From: Eggerthellaceae bacterium
Lineage (GTDB): Bacteria > Actinomycetota > Coriobacteriia > Coriobacteriales > Eggerthellaceae
DNA: 19,801 bases
Direction of reading: 5' to 3'
NCBI GenBank assembly: GCA_017559045.1
Contig: JAFYTB010000130.1
Coordinates: 1 to 19,801, forward strand
In this document: positions 8,849 through 16,276 of the stretch, one piece after another
Position numbering within the stretch: position 1 is the stretch's first letter
Layout of the letters: every line of letters starts with the position of its first letter
Program-made: the position numbers and the translations under genes
Notes under the pieces: generated by a model
What the model saw: only the letters and a program-made list of their open reading frames with translations
What the model was told of the DNA's origin: nothing
The model's database searches: none

Positions 8849-8862
8849 AACTTTTCCTTTCC

Positions 8863-8892
8863 TATGCCGGGTGCACACAAAGCACCTGCATA
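8863..8892 (-). promoter_or_regulatory. thrS: Leader hairpin of thrS mimicking a tRNA-Thr(UGU) anticodon arm
   Basis: In the thrS mRNA, UAUGC pairs with GCAUA as the outer stem. After a small asymmetric internal loop (A against CG), GGUGC pairs with GCACC as a 5-bp inner stem closing the 7-base loop UUUGUGU. Loop positions equivalent to tRNA 33-37 read U-UGU-G, and UGU is a threonine anticodon. The 3' side of the hairpin touches the ribosome binding site. In E. coli, ThrRS binds a similar arm in its own mRNA and blocks ribosome entry. That the same happens here is inference. Confidence 0.6.
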
Positions 8893-8898
8893 TGTTTC

Positions 8899-8923
8899 CG
8901 TTAGGGCTTTGAGTACCCTAACG
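8899..8923 (-). promoter_or_regulatory. thrS: Second leader hairpin upstream of thrS
   Basis: A perfect 8-bp inverted repeat, CGTTAGGG and CCCTAACG, with a 9-base loop lies 6 bases upstream of the anticodon-like hairpin. It has no following T tract on the minus strand, so it is not a terminator. By position it could match the upstream stem-loop of the E. coli thrS operator, or it could be a DNA-level operator. Confidence 0.45.
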
Positions 8924-8935
8924 CCTTCTAACCAT

Positions 8936-8962
8936 CAAAACGGAGCCGCTATGCGACTCCGT
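8936..8962 (-). terminator. Intrinsic terminator after the zinc-ribbon gene
   Basis: On the minus strand ACGGAG pairs with CTCCGT and, beyond a single mismatch, CGC pairs with GCG around an ATA loop. The stem is followed by TTTTGATGG. It lies about 90 bases after the stop codon of the zinc-ribbon membrane protein and isolates thrS from the valS group. Confidence 0.75.
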
Positions 8963-9048
8963 TCGATTGCAAAACATGGAGGTTCCAACTTTCGTGACAC
9001 TCAAACGAGGTGCACCCCAAGCTGCGAACCCATTCCCCTTAACCGAGA

Positions 9049-9570
9049 CTACTCCTCAGAAGCGAACTCGGCGCGAGGATTATTGGCGCCCTCGACAGCT
9101 GCAGCTGCAGCGCGACGACGAACGGCGCGACGCTCTCCAGCAGGAGCAACAGGCGTTGCGCAGAACGGGCATACCGTCCAAGCAGGATCAAGAGCACGGT
9201 CGCAACGAGCGCAAAGGTTCTTGAGCTGCGTATGGCACTGCGGGCAGAGGACGTAGTCAGCCTCGACCGGATAACCGCAGCTACCGCACTCGCCATACTT
9301 CATAAGCTGACGCTGCTTCAGGGCGATCTCGAGCTCCTGCTCGTTGCGATCCATCTGCATCAGCGGCGGGCGCATGATGCTGTAAACGATAGGACCGAGA
9401 ACCGGCACGATGGCCACAACAGCCCAAAGATACCAGCGAGCACCGCGCATGTAAGCGTCACGGACAACCCAAACGATGCAAAGTGCGTAAAGGATTACCA
9501 GAACAGCAAGAACAGCCATAACGGCCATCTTGACCTCAGGCGTCCAAAGCTGCGTAAGCAATTCCATCAT
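9049..9570 (-). CDS. Membrane protein with double zinc ribbon
   Basis: I recognise parts of this 173-residue protein but no exact family. Two hydrophobic segments (about 14-36 and 46-66) form a hairpin; the second, with RWYLWAVVAIVPVLGPI, resembles the PLDc_N type membrane domain. A short charged helix (73-92) leads to two zinc ribbons, with cysteine pairs at C95/C98 with C109/C112 and C120/C123 with C134/C137. The tail (145-173) is Arg/Ala-rich then acidic. The zinc ribbons are probably cytoplasmic. The start is the first of two adjacent ATG codons, with GGGGG 9 bases upstream. It begins 23 bases after valS and is likely in the same transcript. Confidence 0.85.
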   Translation of the reverse strand: MMELLTQLWTPEVKMAVMAVLAVLVILYALCIVWVVRDAYMRGARWYLWAVVAIVPVLGPIVYSIMRPPLMQMDRNEQELEIALKQRQLMKYGECGSCGYPVEADYVLCPQCHTQLKNLCARCDRALDPAWTVCPFCATPVAPAGERRAVRRRAAAAAVEGANNPRAEFASEE

Positions 9571-9593
9571 AGTAAGTATCCCCCTTTAGCAAA

Positions 9594-12281
9594 CTATGCC
9601 AATTCAGAGAGCTGAGCAGTTACCCTGCTAAGCTTATCAGAAAGTTCAGCCAACTTTGCCTTGTCTTTGTCAATGACATCCTGTGCTGCCTTAGCGAGGA
9701 AGCCGGGATTAGACAGCTTCTTTTCAAGCTTAGCGACGTCAACCGAAAGCTTGCCCTGCTCCTTCTCAAGGCGAACCTTCTCTGCAGCAAAGTCGACATG
9801 ACCAGCGAGGCAAACATAAACCTCAAGGCCAGCTGCGAGCGAAACGCTGCTCTCGGCGGGCTTGACAGCGTCAACCGCAATGGCAAGCTCGCTTACATTG
9901 CAGAGAGACTCAAGAAGACCAGCCTGTGCGTTCAGCAGTTCGACATCCTGCTCACCGGCCTTCACGACTACGGGAAGAGCGGTCTTCGGAGAGATACCGT
10001 AGCGGGAACGAGCACTGCGGATTGCGGAAACGATCTCGCAAACCATCTGAATGGCACGCTCGGAATCAGCGTCTGCATATGCAGCAAGATCAGCAGCGTC
10101 AGGCCAAACAGAGCCGATGAGGTACTCGCCATGAGCCTTAACCGGCATCTCCTGATAGATCTCCTCGGTAATGAAGGGCATGATGGGATGCAGCAGGCGC
10201 AGAGCGACGTCGAGAACGAATACGAGGTTACGCTGGCAAGCAGCACGATCAGCAGGATCGTTCGCAGCATTCAGGCGAGACTTCGAGAACTCGATGTACC
10301 AGTCGCAGAACTCATTCCAGAAGAATGCGTAGAGCGAGCGAGTGATCTCACCGAACTCATAGCTCTCGTACGCAGCATCAACAGCAGCGACAAGACCGGC
10401 CAGACGAGAGAAAATCCACTTGTCGGCAGGGGTGATGGGCTCGGGAGCGCCAGGCTCGAAGCCATCAAGGTTCATCATGACGAAGCGAGCTGCGTTGCGA
10501 ATCTTGTTAGCGAAGTTACGGCTGCTCTCGATCTTCTGATAGTCGAAGCGCATGGCCTGAGCGCCGGTAACCTGCATAAGCAGACCGAAGCGCATGCCGT
10601 CGGCACCGTAGTCCTCCATAAGCTTAACAGGGTCAACGCCATTGCCACGGCTCTTGGACATGGGCTTACCATCGGTACCCATGACCGTGGGATGGATGAT
10701 GACGTCCTGGAACGGGATCTCGCCGGTGCAATACAGCGAGCTCATGACCATACGGGCAACCCAAAGGCCCATGATGTCGCGAGCAGTGGAGAGAACCTGG
10801 GTGGGATAGTGTGCAGCAAGCTCGGGGGCATTCGGACCGAACTCAGCCCAGCCCTGCGTAGCAAAGGGCCACAGCTGGCTGGAGAACCAAGTGTCGAGAA
10901 CATCCTCGTCCTGACGCGTAGCAGCACCGCAAGTCGGGCAAACATCGATGCCGTCAACACTGGCGTCCTGCCAACCACACTCGTCGCAGTAGTACATGGG
11001 AATGCGATGACCCCACCACAGCTGACGGGAAATGCACCAGTCCTTCAGGTTGGCGAGCCAATCAAGATAGACCTGCTTCCAACGCTCGGGGTAGAACTTG
11101 ATGGTGTCGTTCTCGACAACCTCGAATGCAGGCTTCTTAAGCTCCTCAACAGCAACGAACCACTGCTCAGAGAGCCAGGGCTCGAGCGTATTGTGGCAGC
11201 GATAGCAATGCATGACGGAATGATCATGGTCCTCGATGTGATCAAGCAGGCCCAGTGCCTCGAACTCAGCGATGACAGCCTCACGAGCCTCCCAGCGAGA
11301 CATACCCGTGAACTTGCCGAAGCCCTCGACGACATGTGCGGTCTCATCGAAGATGTTCACCTTCGGGAGGCCGTTGCGCTCGCCCATGGCAAAGTCATTG
11401 GGGTCGTGAGCAGGGGTGACCTTCACGCAGCCAGTACCAAAATCCTTATCAACATAGAAGTCAGCGAAAACGGGGATCTCGCGATCAACGATGGGAAGCT
11501 TGACAGTCTTGCCAACAAGGTTCTTATAACGATCATCCTGCGGGCTTACGGCAACACCGGTATCGCCGAGCATGGTCTCGGGACGCGTGGTGGCAACGAC
11601 GATGTACTCAATGCCGTCAACGGGCTCTACCAGCGGATAGCGCAGATGCCACAGATGACCTGCCTCGTCCTCGTACTCAGCCTCGTCGTCAGCAATTGCC
11701 GTAGTGCAGTTGGGGCACCAGTTGACGATACGCTTGCCACGATAGACAACGCCATCGTGATACCAGTCAACGAAGAGCTTGCGAACAGCCTTGGAGAACT
11801 CAGGGCTCATGGTGAACTGCTCGTCCTCGTAGTCACAGGAGCAGCCCATGGTTGCAATCTGGTTCACGATAGTGGTGCCATAGACACGACGCCAATCCTG
11901 GCATGCCTCGATGAATGCCTCGCGACCGATCTCGCGGCGATTGATACCCTGATCTGCAAGGTGCTTGTCAACCTTAGTCTGGGTTGCGATACCAGCATGG
12001 TCGGTACCGAGAATCCAGCGCGTACGGTAGCCCTGCATGCGAGCACGACGGATGCAGGCGTCCTGAATGGTGTCGTTGAGGGCATGGCCCATATGCAGCA
12101 CGCCGGTGATGTTCGGCGGCGGAATGACGATGGTGTAGGAATCGTTCTCATGCTTGCCGAAACCAGGCGTACGCTGGAAGTAACCAGCATTCTTCCATGC
12201 ATCGAACAAGGGGCGCTCATGCGCCGCAAAGTCGTAAGCAGGCTTCTTCGCCTGGCCGTTGTCTGCAAGATTTTCTGCCAT
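9594..12281 (-). CDS. valS: Valyl-tRNA synthetase
   Basis: This class I synthetase charges tRNA-Val. The 895-residue protein has the HIGH-type signature HMGH (63-66) and the KMSKS-type signature KPMSKS (539-544). A connective editing domain (about 190-340) deacylates Thr-tRNA-Val. A zinc-binding pair CPNC (in the 160-190 region) is visible, as is CDECG with CPTCG before KMSKS. The C-terminal arm (about 830-895) is a Lys/Glu-rich coiled coil typical of ValRS. The ATG at 12279-12281 has a moderate ribosome binding site, GAGAAAGG. It lies about 80 bases downstream of clpX, with a hairpin in the gap. Confidence 0.98.
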   Translation of the reverse strand: MAENLADNGQAKKPAYDFAAHERPLFDAWKNAGYFQRTPGFGKHENDSYTIVIPPPNITGVLHMGHALNDTIQDACIRRARMQGYRTRWILGTDHAGIATQTKVDKHLADQGINRREIGREAFIEACQDWRRVYGTTIVNQIATMGCSCDYEDEQFTMSPEFSKAVRKLFVDWYHDGVVYRGKRIVNWCPNCTTAIADDEAEYEDEAGHLWHLRYPLVEPVDGIEYIVVATTRPETMLGDTGVAVSPQDDRYKNLVGKTVKLPIVDREIPVFADFYVDKDFGTGCVKVTPAHDPNDFAMGERNGLPKVNIFDETAHVVEGFGKFTGMSRWEAREAVIAEFEALGLLDHIEDHDHSVMHCYRCHNTLEPWLSEQWFVAVEELKKPAFEVVENDTIKFYPERWKQVYLDWLANLKDWCISRQLWWGHRIPMYYCDECGWQDASVDGIDVCPTCGAATRQDEDVLDTWFSSQLWPFATQGWAEFGPNAPELAAHYPTQVLSTARDIMGLWVARMVMSSLYCTGEIPFQDVIIHPTVMGTDGKPMSKSRGNGVDPVKLMEDYGADGMRFGLLMQVTGAQAMRFDYQKIESSRNFANKIRNAARFVMMNLDGFEPGAPEPITPADKWIFSRLAGLVAAVDAAYESYEFGEITRSLYAFFWNEFCDWYIEFSKSRLNAANDPADRAACQRNLVFVLDVALRLLHPIMPFITEEIYQEMPVKAHGEYLIGSVWPDAADLAAYADADSERAIQMVCEIVSAIRSARSRYGISPKTALPVVVKAGEQDVELLNAQAGLLESLCNVSELAIAVDAVKPAESSVSLAAGLEVYVCLAGHVDFAAEKVRLEKEQGKLSVDVAKLEKKLSNPGFLAKAAQDVIDKDKAKLAELSDKLSRVTAQLSELA

Positions 12282-12319
12282 GACTTGGCCTTTCTCGTCT
12301 AGTTGCCGTTCGTTGCAAA

Positions 12320-12353
12320 ATCATGTCGCACAGCATTCGTAAATGCGGGCGAC
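12320..12353 (-). terminator. Possible weak terminator or leader hairpin between clpX and valS
   Basis: On the minus strand GTCGC pairs with GCGAC (12353-12349 and 12329-12325). Inside, GCATT pairs with AATGC around a TACG (UNCG-type) tetraloop. The following ATGATTTTG is a poor T tract. It could cause partial termination after clpX or form part of the valS leader. Confidence 0.4.
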
Positions 12354-12361
12354 GAAAGTTA

Positions 12362-13720
12362 CTACACAGATGCGATTTCCGGTTTGGTTTCACCGGTGAT
12401 ATCGCTGGCGCGTACGATAACCTTCGTAGCCTCACTGTGCTCAGGAAGGTCGTACATGACATCCATAAGTGCGCGCTCGCAAATGTTGCGCAGGCCGCGA
12501 GCGCCCGTTCCGCGCTCAACCGCCTCGCGAGCAACAGCACGAAGCGCATCCTGCTCAAACTCGAGAGTAGAATTCTCGAACTCGAACATACGCATATACT
12601 GCTTGACGATAGCGTTCTTAGGCTCGGTGAGGATGCGCACAAGCTCCTCTTCGGTAAGCTCCGCAAGCGAGGTAATGACCGGAATACGGCCGACAAACTC
12701 GGGGATCATACCGAACTTGTTGAGATCCTCGGGCAGAACCTGTGCAAGAAGCTCGGCTTCGGCCTGCTTCTTGGATTCAGGCAGTTCAGCTGCAAAACCA
12801 AGGGACTTCTTACCAACACGCTGGGCAATAATGTCAGCCAAGCCAACAAATGCACCACCCAAGATGAAGAGGATGTTGGTCGTATCGATATGGATAAGCT
12901 CCTGCTGCGGGTGCTTGCGACCGCCCTGCGGAGGAACAGAGGCCTCAGTGCCTTCGACAATCTTAAGAAGAGCCTGCTGCACGCCCTCACCCGAAACGTC
13001 ACGGGTGATGGAAAGGTTTTCGGCCTTACGTGCAATCTTGTCGATCTCATCGATATAAATGATACCGATCTCAGCTCGAGGAATATCAAAGTCAGCAGCC
13101 GTAATAAGCTTCAGCAAGATGTTCTCGACGTCCTCGCCCACGTAGCCAGCCTCGGTAAGCGTGGTAGCGTCGGCAATGGCGAACGGAACCTGAAGAGTAC
13201 GAGCAAGCGTCTGAGCGAGAAGGGTCTTACCCGAACCGGTAGGACCAAGGAGCATGATGTTGCTCTTAGCGAGCTCAACATCGCCCTCATCAGCCGAGTA
13301 ACCCATCTGAATGCGCTTGTAGTGGTTATACACAGCGACGGAGAGGGCACGCTTTGCCTCTTCCTGTCCAACTACATGCTCGGACAGATTCTGATAAAGC
13401 TGATGAGGCGTAGGAAGCACTCCAAGAATGTCCTCCACATCAAGAGCCTCATCATCGTAGTCAGCATCCTGATCCCACTGCGCGGGAATAACCTCTCCCC
13501 TTCCGAAGCCATAGGAATTCGGATCGAAATCCTGCTGCATACGCATATGCATATCGCGCATCATGGCATCAGCGCAGAGAGAAATGCACTCATCGCAGAT
13601 ATAGATGCCGTTAGGTCCCGAGATCATGGCATTGACGAGACCAGGGTGCTTACCGCGAAACGCGCAGAACACCTCATCGCCATTGCCCTCGAAACCGTTG
13701 TTCCTTCTATCTTGTGCCAT
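12362..13720 (-). CDS. clpX: ATP-dependent Clp protease ATPase subunit ClpX
   Basis: This AAA+ unfoldase feeds substrates into ClpP. The 452-residue protein has an N-terminal zinc-binding domain, Walker A GPTGSGKT (159-166), the pore loop GYVG (192-195), Walker B IIYIDEID (220-227), the RKH loop (268-270), and the ClpP-docking loop with LGF (307-309), as in mycobacterial ClpX. In the zinc domain the four expected ligands read C19, R22, C42 and C45: the second cysteine is arginine (codon CGC instead of TGC). An acidic linker (about 82-97) joins the zinc and ATPase domains. The ATG at 13718-13720 follows GAGGAA. It lies 78 bases after clpP, beyond a hairpin terminator. Confidence 0.97.
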   Translation of the reverse strand: MAQDRRNNGFEGNGDEVFCAFRGKHPGLVNAMISGPNGIYICDECISLCADAMMRDMHMRMQQDFDPNSYGFGRGEVIPAQWDQDADYDDEALDVEDILGVLPTPHQLYQNLSEHVVGQEEAKRALSVAVYNHYKRIQMGYSADEGDVELAKSNIMLLGPTGSGKTLLAQTLARTLQVPFAIADATTLTEAGYVGEDVENILLKLITAADFDIPRAEIGIIYIDEIDKIARKAENLSITRDVSGEGVQQALLKIVEGTEASVPPQGGRKHPQQELIHIDTTNILFILGGAFVGLADIIAQRVGKKSLGFAAELPESKKQAEAELLAQVLPEDLNKFGMIPEFVGRIPVITSLAELTEEELVRILTEPKNAIVKQYMRMFEFENSTLEFEQDALRAVAREAVERGTGARGLRNICERALMDVMYDLPEHSEATKVIVRASDITGETKPEIASV

Positions 13721-13746
13721 CGTTCCTCTTCGTCGTCACTCTACTC

Positions 13747-13776
13747 AATAAGAACGGGGCCCACTTAAGGCCCCGT
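13747..13776 (-). terminator. Hairpin terminator between clpP and clpX
   Basis: A perfect 8-bp stem, ACGGGGCC and GGCCCCGT, encloses a 7-base loop and is followed on the minus strand by TCTTATTG. It lies just after the clpP stop codon. Because no clear promoter fits in the remaining 33 bases before clpX, it probably allows some read-through and sets a clpP to clpX ratio (inference). Confidence 0.65.
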
Positions 13777-13798
13777 CCAAAACGGGCGGTACTTGCGA

Positions 13799-14422
13799 TT
13801 ACTTCTCGCCGGGCTTAGCTCCATGACGATAGATGATCTCGTCGACGAGGCCGTATGCCTTAGCCTCCTCGGCGCTCATGTAGTTATCGCGCTCGGTATC
13901 CCTCTGGATACGCTCAATGTCCTGACCAGTGTTCTCAGAAAGAATGCCATTAAGACGATTGCGGGTCTTCAGCATGAAGTCAGCGACGATCTGAATCTCA
14001 GTCTGCTGACCCTGAGCACCGCCAAGCGGCTGATGGATGAGAACCATGGAGTTGGGCAGGCAGAAGCGCTTGCCCTTGGCACCAGCGGAAAGAAGCACAG
14101 CAGCCATAGATGCGCACTCACCGATGCAGATGGTGGAGACATCGCACTTAATGAAGTTCATGGTGTCAAGAATGCCAAGACCTGCAGTCACGGAACCACC
14201 AGGAGAATTGATGTACAGAGAAATATCCTTGTCAGGATCGGCGCTCTCAAGATGAAGAAGCTGAGCAACAACAGAATTAGCGACATGGTCGTCAATCTGC
14301 TCACCAAGGAAGATAATGCGGTCGTTCAGCAACCTGGAGTAGATATCGTAGCTGCGCTCGCCTCGCGGAGACTGCTCGATAACATAGGGAATGAGAGCAT
14401 TGTTCACACGTTCGATAGCCAT
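13799..14422 (-). CDS. clpP: ATP-dependent Clp protease proteolytic subunit
   Basis: This serine peptidase forms the degradation chamber of the Clp protease. The 207-residue protein has the catalytic triad with family spacing: S105 in GECASMAA, H130 in LIHQP and D179 in TERDN. The N terminus, with the [15 protein letters not shown] segment, is the conserved axial-loop and processing region. The ATG at 14420-14422 has GCGAGG as ribosome binding site. It lies between tig and clpX, the same gene order as in E. coli. Only one clpP gene is present here, whereas many actinobacteria carry a clpP1-clpP2 pair. Confidence 0.97.
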   Translation of the reverse strand: MAIERVNNALIPYVIEQSPRGERSYDIYSRLLNDRIIFLGEQIDDHVANSVVAQLLHLESADPDKDISLYINSPGGSVTAGLGILDTMNFIKCDVSTICIGECASMAAVLLSAGAKGKRFCLPNSMVLIHQPLGGAQGQQTEIQIVADFMLKTRNRLNGILSENTGQDIERIQRDTERDNYMSAEEAKAYGLVDEIIYRHGAKPGEK

Positions 14423-14455
14423 AATGCCTCGCTTTCGAATGGGGCATGAAGCCCT

Positions 14456-14481
14456 TTCAATAGTTCATCGTACATATTGAA
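14456..14481 (-). promoter_or_regulatory. clpP: Inverted repeat upstream of clpP
   Basis: TTCAATA and TATTGAA form a 7-bp inverted repeat spaced by 12 bases, 34-59 bases before the clpP start. A related half-site, TCAATTGA, lies just upstream at about 14490. The spacing fits either a dimeric repressor site or an RNA hairpin. No CIRCE or HAIR heat-shock operator sequence is visible. Confidence 0.3.
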
Positions 14482-14526
14482 CGAGGTTATCAATTGAATC
14501 AAGGTAGGCATAAAAACCTACACCTG

Positions 14527-14565
14527 AAAAGGCCGCCCGAAGCAAACCAAGCACCTCGGACGGCC
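14527..14565 (-). terminator. Intrinsic terminator downstream of tig
   Basis: On the minus strand GGCCG pairs with CGGCC, and after one mismatch CCGA pairs with TCGG. The stem encloses a 15-base loop and is followed by TTTTC. It lies about 80 bases after the tig stop and separates tig from the clpP promoter region. Confidence 0.75.
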
Positions 14566-14587
14566 CCTTATTCACCGTTTGCACGAA

Positions 14588-14639
14588 TCTTCCCCGAGTC
14601 GAAAACCAGGCTCCCCTCCTTGTAAAGACTCGGGAAAGA
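14588..14639 (-). other. Long-stem hairpin immediately after tig
   Basis: TCTTTCCCGAGTC and GACTCGGGGAAGA pair over 13 bp in the minus-strand RNA with one G-U pair and a 26-base loop. There is no strong T tract after it. The loop carries AAGGAGGGGAG, a perfect-looking ribosome binding site, but no start codon at a usable distance. It begins 9 bases after the tig stop codon and may protect the mRNA 3' end or assist the terminator further down. Confidence 0.5.
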
Positions 14640-14647
14640 CGTATGCG

Positions 14648-15976
14648 TTATTCGGCTTCCTTCGCAGCGTAGTCGACGCGGGTAACCTCAGCCGTGGCGA
14701 TGATATCCTCCATGGCCTTAGCGCGGACAACGCCCTCGCGAATCAGATGGATGCGGCCGGTAGCACGCCACTCAGCCTCGACAGCAGCCGGGTTCTCGAG
14801 ACCAGCGATGACGAACTCGTTAGAGATCTCCTCGTCAGTTGCCTCGATGCCCTTGTTACGAGCCCAAGCCTCGAGAGCGAGCTCCTGCTTGACGACATCG
14901 GTAGCCTCAGCCTTGATGTCCTCCTTGAACTTAGCGCTGTCGATGCCACGCTGTGCAAGATAGGTGTCGAAGCTGATGCCTGCACGCTGCATCTGGGTGA
15001 AGAACTCCTGGAGCAGGGTGGACTCAGCCTCCTCGACCATAGCTGCAGGAACCTCAGATGCGAAACGCTCGATGAGAGCGGAGACGCAGTTGTTCTCGGT
15101 GATGCGCGGGAGAACCTCCTGGAGCTGAGCGTTGTGAGAAGCGACAACAGCCTCCTTCAGAGCCTCGACAGTGTCGAAGCCGAAGTTACCAGCAACCCAC
15201 TCGTCGGTGAGCTCGGGGGTAACCTTCTTGCGGACAACGTTGCAGGTGATCTCGAAGTTGACCTTCTTGCCAGCCATGGAGCCCATGAGGATGGAAGCGT
15301 CGCCCTCCGGAACCTCAATGGTGAATTCCTTGGACTGACCCTTCTTCATGCCCATGATCTCAGCGTCGAAAACCTCGGGGAACATGCCGTCGCCAGCAAC
15401 CCAGATGCGAGACTCAGACTCGAGAGAAGCAATTGCATTGCCCTCCTCGTCGGTAGCCTTGAATGCGAGGTCAGCGCTGTTCTCGGGCTTAACCTTGGTT
15501 GCAGCAGGAGCATCCTCGAAGGTCTGATAGTGCTCGAGCATAGCGTCAAGCTGAGCCTTGATGTCAGCCTCGGTAGCCTCCTCGAAGGGAAGCTCGATAG
15601 CGACGGGCTCGTAGCTGCTGAGCTCGACCTGGGGCTTCAGCTCGACGGTCACGTCGAAGGTGAAGTCCTTGCCAGCCTCGATGAGGTCCGGATCACCGAA
15701 GTTCGGGGTGCCGATGACGGAGAGCTTCTCTGCATCGACAGCCTTGGGATAGAAATCGTTCACGAGGCCCTCGGTCACGTTTGCGAGCACATACTCGGCG
15801 CCAAGAGCGTTGTCGATGACCTTGCGCGGTGCCTTGCCCTTACGGAATCCAGGGAAGCTGTACTTCTGAGCGAACTCCTTGTAGGTCTTCTTAATGGCAG
15901 CGTCAACATCAGCAGCAGGAACAGTGATAACGAGCTGTACCTTGTTGCCTTCCAGAGCCTCTACTTTAATTTCCAC
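14648..15976 (-). CDS. tig: Trigger factor, ribosome-associated chaperone
   Basis: It binds the ribosome exit tunnel and shields nascent chains. With the chosen GTG start (15974-15976) the protein has 442 residues. The N-terminal ribosome-binding domain has the signature GFRKGKAP (43-50). An FKBP-like middle domain (about 163-250) is recognisable by its GDGMFPEVFDAEIMGMKKGQ segment but is divergent, so isomerase activity is doubtful. The C-terminal chaperone domain (about 251-430) is helical. The frame extends five codons upstream to an ATG, but GGAGG falls within that extension at 8 bases from the GTG, so the GTG is preferred. It lies directly upstream of clpP. Confidence 0.96.
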   Translation of the reverse strand: MEIKVEALEGNKVQLVITVPAADVDAAIKKTYKEFAQKYSFPGFRKGKAPRKVIDNALGAEYVLANVTEGLVNDFYPKAVDAEKLSVIGTPNFGDPDLIEAGKDFTFDVTVELKPQVELSSYEPVAIELPFEEATEADIKAQLDAMLEHYQTFEDAPAATKVKPENSADLAFKATDEEGNAIASLESESRIWVAGDGMFPEVFDAEIMGMKKGQSKEFTIEVPEGDASILMGSMAGKKVNFEITCNVVRKKVTPELTDEWVAGNFGFDTVEALKEAVVASHNAQLQEVLPRITENNCVSALIERFASEVPAAMVEEAESTLLQEFFTQMQRAGISFDTYLAQRGIDSAKFKEDIKAEATDVVKQELALEAWARNKGIEATDEEISNEFVIAGLENPAAVEAEWRATGRIHLIREGVVRAKAMEDIIATAEVTRVDYAAKEAE

Positions 15977-16087
15977 GAAACATTCCTCCATCAGTTAACT
16001 ATATATGCGCCTAAGCGCGATACGCTTCTTTGGGCGTCCCGCAGTTCTCACGAAGCAAGCGAACTCCCGGAAGCGCACCAACTGGAT

Positions 16088-16096
16088 ATTATCGCA
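16088..16096 (-). promoter_or_regulatory. tig: Possible extended -10 promoter for tig
   Basis: On the minus strand TGC precedes GATAAT, an extended -10 arrangement (TGn plus five of six consensus bases). It would give a leader of about 105 bases containing short inverted repeats such as GCGC-CTAA-GCGC. No clear -35 element is present. Confidence 0.4.
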
Positions 16097-16164
16097 CAAA
16101 CATGGGTTGCTTACTAGGAGAAAGTACTTGTTTGAAGATTGACGAAGCGTACCTACATCGTGAG

Positions 16165-16173
16165 TGATATTAT
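16165..16173 (+). promoter_or_regulatory. Extended -10 promoter for tRNA-Leu
   Basis: TGA followed by TATTAT matches an extended -10 element and lies about 12 bases before the mature tRNA 5' end, a normal spacing for a stable RNA promoter. A TTGACG lies further upstream at 16139, but its 23-base spacing is too long for a standard -35. Confidence 0.55.
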
Positions 16174-16185
16174 GTTCTGCACGTC

Positions 16186-16268
16186 GCGGGCGTGGCGGAA
16201 TTGGCAGACGCGCCAGATTTAGGTTCTGGTACTTCGGTGTGAAGGTTCAAGTCCTTTCGCCCGCACCA
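16186..16268 (+). tRNA. tRNA-Leu, anticodon UAG, with encoded CCA
   Basis: The acceptor stem GCGGGCG pairs with CGCCCGC, followed by discriminator A and an encoded CCA (16266-16268). The anticodon stem CCAGA/TCTGG encloses the loop TTTAGGT, giving anticodon UAG, which reads CUA and, by wobble, other CUN leucine codons. The variable arm with TACTTCGGTG is short-to-medium for a class II tRNA, and the T arm contains TTCAAGT. It stands alone with its own promoter and terminator, divergent from tig. Confidence 0.97.
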
Positions 16269-16276
16269 TAAACAAC

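Noticed and set aside
8849..9048. T-box riboswitch upstream of thrS
   Set aside because: The leader is too short and lacks the T-box consensus (GGTGGNACCGCG-like) and an antiterminator; the only terminator here belongs to the upstream gene.
7184..9256. 690-codon plus-strand frame opposite thrS and running into the next gene
   Set aside because: Antisense shadow in register with thrS; no ribosome binding site or recognisable domains. It also crosses two terminators.
9798..12302. 834-codon plus-strand frame opposite valS
   Set aside because: Antisense shadow in register with valS, explained by codon avoidance; the minus-strand protein has all ValRS signatures.
12325..12353. tRNA-Val anticodon mimic in the valS leader
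   Set aside because: The hairpin tip reads UACG and UAC is a valine anticodon, but it forms a 4-base UNCG-type tetraloop on a 5-bp stem, not a 7-base anticodon loop, and it lies far from the ribosome binding site. A weak terminator is the simpler reading.
12323..13768. Long plus-strand frame opposite clpX
   Set aside because: Antisense shadow; the opposite strand encodes ClpX with Walker motifs and pore loops.
14579..16117. Long leucine-rich plus-strand frame opposite tig
   Set aside because: Antisense shadow; repetitive Leu/Ser/Asp content comes from reading Glu/Lys/Ala codons backwards.
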